From a virus, in IMG/VR virus record IMGVR_UViG_3300043392_000007, positions 1 through 36,960 of that record: a stretch of DNA of 36,960 nt. The stretch is one strand, 5' to 3'. The notes beneath the pieces were generated by a model. It saw nothing but the letters and a program-made list of their open reading frames with translations. It was not told the DNA's origin and ran no database searches. Of the stretch, positions 30,188 through 35,975 are shown in pieces. Position numbers and translations under genes: made by a program. Each line of letters starts with the position of its first letter. Positions within the stretch are counted from its first letter, which is position 1.

Positions 30188-30432
30188 GCGTCAAATACTC
30201 CGAGGGTGTGGGCTTCTCGCATCACGAGCAAGCCTTCTCCCTGCCATTGTAAGTCTTGACCGATGGAATCACCAAATAGCACTTTGTCGCCGACTTTCAC
30301 GTCTTTGGCGTCTGGTCCAGCGGAAATGACGATACCGGTACCCGTCTGTTTTTGTCGGAGCAGCACGAACAACTCGTGTTTCTCCATGTCAGGACGGACG
30401 ATCAGGCAGTCTTGCAGGGCTTGAATGTTCAT
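30184..30432 (-). CDS. Phage-encoded GroES-like co-chaperonin with shortened mobile loop
   Basis: An 82-residue Cpn10/GroES-like protein (bacterial GroES is about 97). The first strand (LQDCLIVRP), the GTGIVISAGP strand, the DVKVGDKVLFGD turn and the LLVMREAHTLGVF end line up with GroES. Between residues 17 and 29 lies the mobile loop, shorter than in GroES, with F22-V-L24 in place of the I-V-L that binds GroEL. Like T4 gp31, it may redirect the host chaperonin to fold coat or other phage proteins. It is placed between terminase and portal, beside the head genes it may serve. The ATG overlaps the upstream stop. Confidence 0.82.
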   Translation of the reverse strand: MNIQALQDCLIVRPDMEKHELFVLLRQKQTGTGIVISAGPDAKDVKVGDKVLFGDSIGQDLQWQGEGLLVMREAHTLGVFDA

Positions 30433-30593
30433 TTTTTGGACTTCATTGGGGCTTTTGTGCCGGACTTTTTGGCAGCTTCGCGCTTGACTGAATACGCGAT
30501 GGCAACGGCCTGTTTGACCGGTTTTCCGCTGGCAACTTCGGCCTTGATGTTCTTGCGGAAGGCGTTTTTGCTGGTGGATTTCACGAGTGGCAT
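30429..30593 (-). CDS. Small basic protein, 54 aa
   Basis: A Lys-rich 54-residue protein: MPLVKSTSKNAFRKNIKAEV, then SGKPVKQAVAIAYSVKREA and a Lys-rich tail. This SGKPxKQAxAIAYSVKR pattern is common to very small phage proteins of unknown function near terminase or portal genes. It may bind nucleic acid or be a packaged or assembly factor. It fits exactly between terminase (1 bp gap) and GroES (ATGA overlap). Confidence 0.78.
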   Translation of the reverse strand: MPLVKSTSKNAFRKNIKAEVASGKPVKQAVAIAYSVKREAAKKSGTKAPMKSKK

Positions 30594-30594
30594 G

Positions 30595-32136
30595 TCAAGA
30601 CCCCATCCAAGATGTTAAAACGGCCCCGTTTTGAGCATTGCGCCGGGGCACTACGCGATCATTGTACTCCCGATGTGCAACAGGAAACGCAAAAGTCACG
30701 GCGATGGCGTCAGCGGCATCCGGTGAGGCCAGACCACGGGCTTTCATTTCCTTTTTGCCCTCCAGAAATATGGTGCCCGCAGAGTTGGGCTTCTTCATCG
30801 GCCCGATCAAATCGGCCTTGAGCAGCCTGTCCTGCGGCAAACTGGCCGACTTGAGCCAGTCGCGCATGGCTCCCCAAATCTCGGCCCTCTTGTTGCCCCA
30901 CATCACAGGGTTCTTGGCCTTCCAGCCGAAGTTGACCCCGCGCACTTTGTACTTCTGCTCGGTCAGTCTGTCAAGGATGCCATACCCGAGGCCACCCTCG
31001 TCGATCACAGTCAGGGCTGGCCGGTACTCCTCGATGGCGTCGATCACGTGGCCCACGGTGGTCATGGTGTCATCGCCCCGGAACCGCTTGATGGACACGA
31101 TGTCACGCCCACGGCGCACGGCGATCACGGTGCTGTCCATGCCGCCTCGGGCCGGGTCCACGCCGATCACGATGGGTGCGCTCATGTCCTTGTACTGTGG
31201 GCGCTTCATGGCGTCGTCAACCAAGTGCGGCGCGATGAACTGGTCTTGACCGGACTTGGGGAAGTCACCATAGACCTCGACCCGGGCCTCGTCGGAGTCC
31301 TCACCGTACTCCTCGATGATCTGCTGGTAGATGGTCTTGTCGGTGCCCTCGACTGTGCGGGCGTCGATCTTCTCGGACTCCCAAAAGTCGCGCTTGTTGC
31401 CATCGACCGCCTCGTAGAAGTACCCGGTGTTGCGCCGTCCGTTGGAGAACGCGAACCAGTACCGGTCGAGGATGTTCTCCGTAAAGAAGCCCGCAGCCAC
31501 GGACCAGATGCTGTCCGGGATACCCGAGGCTTCGTCGAAGATCACCATCATGCCGTCCATGTTGTGGACACCGGCGTAGGCGTCCGGGTTCTCCTCGCTC
31601 CACAGCTTACCCTCAGCGCCCCAGTACCGGGTGCCCTTCTTGAGGTCACGCTCGACGAGTTCCGTCAACCACTGCGCGGGGTTCAGGCTGGTGGCCGTTG
31701 GCTCCCACCAGTGGGCGTTGATCGCCATTGTGACCCACTTGGTCAACTCACCCCACGTCACTTTGCGCAACTGGTTCTCGCTGTTGGCCGAGACGATCAC
31801 GCTTGACCCGATCCGGGTTGTCAGCATCCACAGGATCAGCCACGACACGAGAGCAGACTTACCCACACCACGGCCTGAACTGACTGCTCTGCGCAGTGCG
31901 TCAATCAGATCACCCTCGGTCAGCTTGCCCCGGTTGTCGCGGATGAACTGTGCGATGCGGCGCAGGGTTCTTCTCTGCCACGCCCGGGGTGCCTTGAAGT
32001 GTTCGAGTGGGGTGTTCTTCTGCCCCCAAGGGAACGCGAAGAGCACGAACGCCTCGGGGTCGTCCTTGATGTTCGGACTCCACAACTGCGACATCAGCAG
32101 TTGCTCCTCCTCGGGCGAGTAGCGCATCTTCTGCAT
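30595..32136 (-). CDS. Terminase large subunit
   Basis: A 513-residue packaging motor. The ATPase domain has a Walker A-like loop S87-G-R-G-V-G-K-S94 and Walker B MMVIFDE (196-202). The RNase H-like nuclease has D327 (GVDPARGG), D379 (VIDEGGLG) and a late Asp in SPDAADA. It translocates DNA into the procapsid through the portal and cuts it. The GGAG site is 8 bases before ATG 32136, which overlaps the previous stop. With a P22-type portal this suggests headful (pac) packaging, but that is inference. Confidence 0.93.
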   Translation of the reverse strand: MQKMRYSPEEEQLLMSQLWSPNIKDDPEAFVLFAFPWGQKNTPLEHFKAPRAWQRRTLRRIAQFIRDNRGKLTEGDLIDALRRAVSSGRGVGKSALVSWLILWMLTTRIGSSVIVSANSENQLRKVTWGELTKWVTMAINAHWWEPTATSLNPAQWLTELVERDLKKGTRYWGAEGKLWSEENPDAYAGVHNMDGMMVIFDEASGIPDSIWSVAAGFFTENILDRYWFAFSNGRRNTGYFYEAVDGNKRDFWESEKIDARTVEGTDKTIYQQIIEEYGEDSDEARVEVYGDFPKSGQDQFIAPHLVDDAMKRPQYKDMSAPIVIGVDPARGGMDSTVIAVRRGRDIVSIKRFRGDDTMTTVGHVIDAIEEYRPALTVIDEGGLGYGILDRLTEQKYKVRGVNFGWKAKNPVMWGNKRAEIWGAMRDWLKSASLPQDRLLKADLIGPMKKPNSAGTIFLEGKKEMKARGLASPDAADAIAVTFAFPVAHREYNDRVVPRRNAQNGAVLTSWMGS

Positions 32137-32354
32137 CAGTCGTTCTCCGTTTCAGCCAACACCGACGAAACGCGCAGATCAGCCAACCATTTGTCGGGCG
32201 CATCACGAAAACACGGATCGCGTTGCTCAAGAATAGACAGCGCCATTTCCAACCCATTGAATAGACCCTGCATGTACGGGTCAAAGTTCCATGTGCCGTC
32301 ACGACCCTGTACATCCCGCAAATCACGAATCTGCTGAATCAGTTTGTCACTCAT
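32136..32354 (-). CDS. Small conserved protein between the terminase subunits, 72 aa
   Basis: A 72-residue protein beginning MSDKLIQQIRDLRD, with DGTWNFDPYMQGLFNGLEMALSI and a C-terminal KWLADLR segment. I recognise the WNFDPYMxGxxNG pattern from phage proteins encoded near terminase, of unknown role. ATG 32354 has GGAG seven bases upstream and is preferred over a GTG one codon earlier. It overlaps the small-subunit gene and touches the large-subunit start, so all three are coupled. Confidence 0.72.
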   Translation of the reverse strand: MSDKLIQQIRDLRDVQGRDGTWNFDPYMQGLFNGLEMALSILEQRDPCFRDAPDKWLADLRVSSVLAETEND

Positions 32355-32916
32355 CACTGTTCTCCAGTCTCGGGGTCACATCGACCACCTCTGCCTCAAT
32401 CACCCGGGCCTGAGCCTGCGCCAGCGCCTCAGTGATCGAGATCGTCCCGCCCAACTCGATCTGCTTGGTTTCCCCGTAGCGTTTCTTGTTGTGGGCGCTC
32501 ATGAGCCACTTGCGCGTGTCGATGCGCAGTTTGTCGCGGTTGACCGTATCACTCGATGACGGATCAATCGCACCCACGCCATCGGCAATCTCTAGGATTT
32601 CCCCGGCGATGAACTCGGTGCGCATCTCCTGCGCTTCTTTGAATCGCTCGTGACGTTGGGGGTCGCGCTTGACCCAGCGCAGGAAGTCCTCGTAGGACTG
32701 GACCCGGTGGTCATCTTCGATCAACGATTGAAGGGATCGGCCGCGATAGATGTCCTCGATCACCCGCTCGAAGATTTGCTCGTATTCGAGGTGCAGCAGT
32801 TCACGCGCCGATTTTGAGGGGCGCGGGGGCTTGGGGTCTGGGCACGACAGCCAGTTTGGGAGTGGGGTTTCACCGGTGACAACCGTGCCTAGGGAATGGG
32901 TGTTGCCTTGTTCCAT
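32347..32916 (-). CDS. Terminase small subunit
   Basis: A 189-residue protein, first gene of the leftward late operon. The central part (ERVIEDIYRGRSLQSLIEDD) looks like the DNA-binding helix-turn-helix, followed by a helical oligomerisation region. The segment RKWLMSAHNKKRYGETKQIELGG is characteristic of phage small terminase subunits. It recognises the packaging site and recruits the large subunit. No Shine-Dalgarno sequence precedes the ATG, and the predicted promoter would put the transcript start only a few bases upstream. Confidence 0.83.
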   Translation of the reverse strand: MEQGNTHSLGTVVTGETPLPNWLSCPDPKPPRPSKSARELLHLEYEQIFERVIEDIYRGRSLQSLIEDDHRVQSYEDFLRWVKRDPQRHERFKEAQEMRTEFIAGEILEIADGVGAIDPSSSDTVNRDKLRIDTRKWLMSAHNKKRYGETKQIELGGTISITEALAQAQARVIEAEVVDVTPRLENSDE

Positions 32917-32926
32917 AGTGAGGGGA

Positions 32927-32956
32927 AGTGTAATGGATATTGAATCGGTGTGTCTA
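32927..32956 (-). promoter_or_regulatory. Candidate leftward late promoter (terminase operon)
   Basis: On the minus strand, TAGACA (32956-32951), an 18-bp spacer and TACACT (32932-32927) resemble a sigma-70 promoter; the same -10 core occurs before 3370 and 11257. A palindrome copy (32960-32970) ends four bases upstream of the -35, where an activator might sit. The predicted start lies only about 4 bases before the terminase ATG. Confidence 0.42.
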
Positions 32957-32959
32957 GTG

Positions 32960-32970
32960 ACCCATTGGGT
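32960..32970. repeat. Palindrome copy 1, ACCCATTGGGT
   Basis: Perfect ACCCA/TGGGT arms with a T at the centre; one base different from the other copies, at the centre only. Just upstream of the candidate late promoter. Confidence 0.7.
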
Positions 32971-33165
32971 TTTTGATTTTTGAAAAAAATTTCACGGGTT
33001 CTGTGATGCCGCCCCGTCAATGACCCACCGGCTCTCGGCCCTCCCCCGCCCCCTCGAACCCAGCGCCGCCGCACCGGCGAGGCCGAGCGCCACCGGCCAC
33101 CGCGCCGCCCGGGTGCCCGCCGCACCCCGGCGGCACCGAGCACCACGGGCACCCACGGGGTGCGC

Positions 33166-33176
33166 ACCCAGTGGGT
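33166..33176. repeat. Palindrome copy 2, ACCCAGTGGGT
   Basis: Exact copy of the consensus, at the right edge of the GC-rich block. Confidence 0.75.
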
Positions 33177-33256
33177 GACATTGCCCCCGGTGACAACGGT
33201 GACAAACCCCCGTTTCAGTTGTCCCCAGTGTGCAACATTGAAAACAGGCACTTTTG

Positions 33257-33267
33257 CCCCAGTGGGT
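33257..33267. repeat. Palindrome copy 3, CCCCAGTGGGT
   Basis: One mismatch in the first base of the left arm; the right arm is intact. Confidence 0.65.
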
Positions 33268-33331
33268 TAAGGGATTGCATGAAAAGCCGGGGGAATTCCC
33301 CAGAAACCGGGGGAAAACCGGGCAAAGGGGC

Positions 33332-33342
33332 ACCCAGTGGGT
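33332..33342. repeat. Palindrome copy 4, ACCCAGTGGGT
   Basis: Exact copy of the consensus, followed by CAT, in non-coding sequence. Confidence 0.75.
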
Positions 33343-33508
33343 CATGGTTCAGGGTTCAGGCGCTTACGATGACAAAAGGCCCTTTCGCGCACAGGAGGCG
33401 TTTAGTAGAGTACTTTTCGAAAGGCACTTATTTTCCGGATTTTCCAAAATGCACCCCCAGAAACAAAAGGGTCAATTGTCACCGGGGCATCACATGCACC
33501 ATCACCGC

Positions 33509-33519
33509 ACCCAGTGGGT
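33509..33519. repeat. Palindrome copy 5, ACCCAGTGGGT
   Basis: Exact copy, 60 bp centre-to-centre from the promoter copy. Confidence 0.75.
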
Positions 33520-33556
33520 CAGGGAAAACACCTAGAATATTTTTTCACCGTACCTC

Positions 33557-33585
33557 TTGACAATGGGCACCCAGTGGGTTACATT
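33557..33585 (+). promoter_or_regulatory. Consensus rightward promoter with operator in its spacer (palindrome copy 6)
   Basis: TTGACA (33557-33562), an exact 17-bp spacer and TACATT (33580-33585). The palindrome ACCCAGTGGGT at 33569-33579 occupies the spacer and abuts the -10, so a bound protein would exclude RNA polymerase. Transcription would start near 33592, about 30 bp before the first small gene. Confidence 0.72.
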
Positions 33586-33594
33586 TATATCACC

Positions 33595-33625
33595 GTAACC
33601 CGTAACCGAAAGGAAAGACACCATG
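33595..33625 (+). promoter_or_regulatory. GTAACC-repeat leader and strong ribosome-binding site
   Basis: Two GTAACC units (33595, 33602) precede GAAAGGAAAG and the ATG at 33623. The same units return as two copies before 33869 and three copies before 34041. A leader RNA motif repeated so regularly may be a protein-binding or structural element. Confidence 0.5.
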
Positions 33626-33808
33626 ACAAAGATTCAAGCCCGCGAGATTGCCACCGCTCAAAAGTACATCACCCTCGGCATGATTGACACCGCCGCCCGC
33701 TCGGTGTCTGCCCTGATCCGCTCGGCCATGCGGGCAAAGGATGCCGCCGAGCTTCGCGCCTTTGCCGAGGCCCACGGCCTGACAAAGCACCCTGAATTCA
33801 TCGCCTGA
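33623..33808 (+). CDS. Small helical protein, 61 aa
   Basis: First gene of the right-hand small-gene operon, driven by the consensus promoter. It encodes a basic, all-helical 61-residue protein (MTKIQAREIATAQKYITLGM; AARSVSALIRSAMRAKDAAELRAFAEAHGL). No family is recognised. The protein could be an early host-takeover factor, judged only by position and size. A GC hairpin with a GAAA loop follows at 33816. Confidence 0.68.
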   Translation: MTKIQAREIATAQKYITLGMIDTAARSVSALIRSAMRAKDAAELRAFAEAHGLTKHPEFIA

Positions 33809-33815
33809 TCAACCC

Positions 33816-33835
33816 GCCCGGGGGAAACCCCGGGC
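33816..33835 (+). promoter_or_regulatory. GAAA-tetraloop hairpin after the first small gene
   Basis: An 8-bp stem GCCCGGGG/CCCCGGGC closes a GAAA (GNRA) loop. No T-run follows, so it is more likely to be an mRNA-stability or processing element than an intrinsic terminator. Confidence 0.55.
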
Positions 33836-33868
33836 ACCCCGTAACCGTAACCCCTGAAAGGATCAACC

Positions 33869-34009
33869 ATGAACCGCCATGCCCTCACTTACATCGATAT
33901 GCACCCGCAACCCCTCGAGCGTGAACCGCACCCCGTCGCCATCGTCGCCGGTGCCGCCCTCGTCGTGGTTGCCCTTTGGGTGATCACAGTTTTCCTTTTC
34001 TCTTTGTAA
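33869..34009 (+). CDS. Small single-pass membrane protein, 46 aa
   Basis: A 46-residue protein with a polar N-terminus rich in His and Pro (MNRHALTYIDMHPQPLEREP) and one C-terminal membrane segment (VAIVAGAALVVVALWVITVF). It has the standard leader CCCCTGAAAGGATCAACC before its ATG. Probably an inner-membrane peptide, N-in or N-out unknown. Family not recognised. Confidence 0.62.
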   Translation: MNRHALTYIDMHPQPLEREPHPVAIVAGAALVVVALWVITVFLFSL

Positions 34010-34040
34010 CCCGTAACCGTAACCCCTGAAAGGATCAATC

Positions 34041-34349
34041 ATGAACGCATTCACCGAAACCCCCGCCATCCTCGCCGCCGCCGTGGACCGCCTCGCCATG
34101 ATCAAAGCCGAGATTGCCCGCCTGACCGCCGAGGAAAAGGCTTTGAAAGAATCCCTGACCGCCTCGGGCCTCGAGGCGATTGACGGCACCGCGCACCGGG
34201 TGGCAATTTCCCATTGTGCGGGCCGTGTGGTGATTGACTGGGAAACCATCGCGGCAAAATTCAACCCCTCGCGCCAATTGGTGGCCGCGCATACGTCAAC
34301 CGGTGCCCCTTACACCGTGGTCCGCGTTTCCGCACGTAAGGGGGCCTGA
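34041..34349 (+). CDS. Conserved hypothetical phage protein, 102 aa
   Basis: A 102-residue protein. The N-terminal helix (DRLAMIKAEIARLTAEEKALKESL) is followed by a compact strand-rich part ending in AAKFNPSRQLVAAHTSTGAPYTVVRVSARKG. The order helix, GTAHRVAIS, DWETIAAKFNPSRQL is a recurring design in phage proteins of about 100 residues, of unknown role. It has the standard leader (CCCCTGAAAGGATCAATC) with three GTAACC units in front. Confidence 0.7.
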   Translation: MNAFTETPAILAAAVDRLAMIKAEIARLTAEEKALKESLTASGLEAIDGTAHRVAISHCAGRVVIDWETIAAKFNPSRQLVAAHTSTGAPYTVVRVSARKGA

Positions 34350-34351
34350 TC

Positions 34352-34675
34352 ATGGATCACATCATCAAAGCAATTGACCGCCGCCGCGCTCACGTGCGCC
34401 ATCAAATCGCCCTCGGTCAGTCTCAAATGGTGCGCTACTTTGCCGCCCGCTATTCATGGGGTCAACCATGTGACCCGCGCCGCGCTTATGACTGGGGCAT
34501 CCTTTGCGCCTATTTGCGAGACTGCCAATTTAACGGGGTTAACCCGGATTACCGCACCCCGTGGGTGTGGCCGAGCGGTAACCGTGGATCAGTGGGCGGC
34601 ATGATTGACCATTATCACGACGGCTGGGAATTGCTCGCCGAGCTGGGATTGATTGACGATGAGGTGACCGCATGA
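34352..34675 (+). CDS. Hypothetical protein, 107 aa
   Basis: A 107-residue protein rich in Arg, Trp and Tyr (MDHIIKAIDRRRAHVRHQIA; PDYRTPWVWPSGNRGSVGGM). It is soluble, with helical ends and an aromatic middle. No family is recognised. It starts two bases after the previous stop and lacks the full standard leader, so it depends on coupling. The next gene overlaps its stop (ATGA). Confidence 0.64.
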   Translation: MDHIIKAIDRRRAHVRHQIALGQSQMVRYFAARYSWGQPCDPRRAYDWGILCAYLRDCQFNGVNPDYRTPWVWPSGNRGSVGGMIDHYHDGWELLAELGLIDDEVTA

Positions 34676-34905
34676 ACCCGATTAATGCTCAATTCATGCG
34701 TGATCATTTCACCCTAGTGACAATCACCGAGAAACCCGCCCCCGCCGCCCCGGTGATTGACCCGGAAACCCTCGCCGAGATTCTCGAGGCCATGCAAAGC
34801 GCCACCGCCCGTTTGCGAGGGGTGCGGTGCGAATTCTCAGACAAACGCGCCGCCGCCTCGCTCGAGCGGGCACGGCTTGACCTAATCGACGCCCTCAAGC
34901 CGTGA
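34672..34905 (+). CDS. Hypothetical protein, 77 aa
   Basis: A 77-residue protein with a short N-terminal domain (NAQFMRDHFTLVTITE), an Ala/Pro linker (KPAPAAPVIDP) and a charged helix (ETLAEILEAMQSATARLRGVR ... ASLERARLDLIDAL). No family recognised. The tandem start/stop overlap with the preceding gene suggests the two products are made in similar amounts. Confidence 0.62.
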   Translation: MNPINAQFMRDHFTLVTITEKPAPAAPVIDPETLAEILEAMQSATARLRGVRCEFSDKRAAASLERARLDLIDALKP

Positions 34906-34916
34906 AAGGATCAACC

Positions 34917-35597
34917 ATGAAATATCACTTTATCCCTCAGTCAAGCAACCGCAAAACCGGGGCCATCCCGGTAACGTACACCGAGCGGGCCTCATGCCCG
35001 CCATCATGCCCGCACTTTCGGGCCGATTGTTACGCCGAGGATTTTTACACCCGCATGGCATGGGACAAAGTACCCGAGCGAGGGGGCACCCTCGAGGCCC
35101 TTTGCGAGGCCGTGGCCGCACTGCCCGAGGGGCAATTGTGGCGCATGAACGTCGCCGGGGATTTACCCGGCGAGGGCGAGGCCGTGGACCCCGTCGCACT
35201 GGGTGCCATCGTGCGGGCCAATATTGGCCGCCGTGGGTTCACGTACACCCACAAAAAAAGCCCCGAGGCCCTCGAGTGGGCCGGGCATGCTACGCGCTGG
35301 GGGTTCACCGTCAATCTGAGCGCCGATGATGCCGGGGATGCCGACGCCCTTGCACCCTTTGGCCCCGTTTGCGCCATCGTGCCCACGGATACACCCGAGA
35401 AAAGCTACACCCCCGAGGGCCGGACAATCATCGTATGCCCCGCGCAAACCCGCGAGGATGTAACGTGTGAAACGTGCGGGCTTTGTGCCCGTGCTGACCG
35501 GGCCGTGATCATCGGTTTCCGTGCGCACGGCACCCGTGCCCGGGTGGCCGATGCAAAGGCCCGCCGGGTAATCCCAATTGCAACCATGAAAGGATAA
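34917..35597 (+). CDS. Cys-containing conserved phage protein (DUF7227-like), 226 aa
   Basis: The largest gene of this block. The N-terminal cluster C27-PPS-C31-...-C38-YAED and a C-terminal cluster (CPAQTREDVTCETCGLC) point to bound metal. Between them lie the LWRMNVAGDLPGEGE and RRGFTYTHKK segments, which I recall from a phage family of unknown function (DUF7227, from memory). Its look partly recalls the radical-SAM-like phage Gp37/Gp68 proteins, but the CxxxCxxC motif is not met. ATG 34917 has the standard leader (GTGAAAGGATCAACC) and is preferred over a start five codons earlier. Confidence 0.7.
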   Translation: MKYHFIPQSSNRKTGAIPVTYTERASCPPSCPHFRADCYAEDFYTRMAWDKVPERGGTLEALCEAVAALPEGQLWRMNVAGDLPGEGEAVDPVALGAIVRANIGRRGFTYTHKKSPEALEWAGHATRWGFTVNLSADDAGDADALAPFGPVCAIVPTDTPEKSYTPEGRTIIVCPAQTREDVTCETCGLCARADRAVIIGFRAHGTRARVADAKARRVIPIATMKG

Positions 35598-35600
35598 ATC

Positions 35601-35825
35601 ATGCCGCTTGACCTTATGACACTACCCGCCGATGAAGCCGAGGCCCTCGCTTATGCCGAGGGTTTCACGGGCACCGCCCGCCTTTTTGCCCGGATTGCTG
35701 ACCTACAAAAGGCCCTCGGCGAGGCCGTGGCCGAGATTGAATCCCTGAAAAATACCCGGGATCAATTGGAAACTGACCTTTATGTGGCCCGCCGGTTGCG
35801 GGCTTACCCGGGGGACCCCGATTGA
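35601..35825 (+). CDS. Small coiled-coil protein, 74 aa
   Basis: A 74-residue acidic protein with a long coiled-coil helix (FARIADLQKALGEAVAEIES; TRDQLETDLYVARRL). It has the standard leader (ATGAAAGGATAAATC), which begins in the last codons of the upstream gene. No family recognised. Its stop overlaps a possible TTG-started membrane ORF. Confidence 0.66.
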   Translation: MPLDLMTLPADEAEALAYAEGFTGTARLFARIADLQKALGEAVAEIESLKNTRDQLETDLYVARRLRAYPGDPD

Positions 35826-35914
35826 TCACTTTATCGATTGTCGTTTCCCTTTTCTTTGCCGCCGTGCGGGCCGTGCTTTTGATAGTCGCCGCCCTGATCA
35901 GTGGCCGAGACTGA
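35822..35914 (+). CDS. Possible TTG-started membrane peptide, 30 aa
   Basis: Thirty codons starting at a TTG that overlaps the previous TGA (TTGA). The peptide is almost entirely hydrophobic (ITLSIVVSLFFAAVRAVLLIVAALI) and ends in a short polar tail. Tight coupling and the strongly membrane-like composition favour a real gene. The rare start codon and small size argue for caution. Confidence 0.35.
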   Translation: MITLSIVVSLFFAAVRAVLLIVAALISGRD

Positions 35915-35928
35915 CCCCCGCAAACCCC

Positions 35929-35955
35929 GCCCCCGGTTCACCCCGGGGGCTTTTT
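35929..35955 (+). terminator. Strong intrinsic terminator just upstream of the HTH/AT-hook gene
   Basis: An 8-bp GC stem (35929-35936, GCCCCCGG, with 35943-35950), a 6-nt loop and TTTTT (35951-35955). It ends the small-gene operon only 21 bp before the ATG of the next gene, leaving no room for a promoter there. Confidence 0.82.
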
Positions 35956-35975
35956 ACCCCCTCAAAGGATCAACC

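Larger units (their letters stand above)
32917..33622. other. Gene-free control region with a palindrome array, possible origin
   Basis: About 700 bp without a credible gene, between divergent operons. From left to right it holds a candidate leftward promoter, an AT-rich tract (about 32966-32995), a very GC-rich block (about 33010-33165), six copies of an 11-bp palindrome, and a consensus rightward promoter. Short ORFs here change frame, are low-complexity and include the palindromes, so I reject them. Iterated sites beside an AT-rich stretch also fit a replication origin. Confidence 0.6.

Noticed and set aside
32992-33345. 117-codon minus-strand ORF in the control region
   Set aside because: It is made of the palindrome copies (repeated THW/GAHPV-like residues) and the GC-rich block; low-complexity composition, no ribosome-binding site.
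33171-33560. 129-codon plus-strand ORF in the control region
   Set aside because: It contains three of the palindromes and the approach to the consensus promoter; composition is random and the start lacks a Shine-Dalgarno sequence.
32960-33579. The palindrome array as a CRISPR array
   Set aside because: The repeats are only 11 bp, the intervals vary (60 to 206 bp centre-to-centre) and no cas gene is present; the Cas4-like DUF2800 protein belongs to the phage replication cassette.
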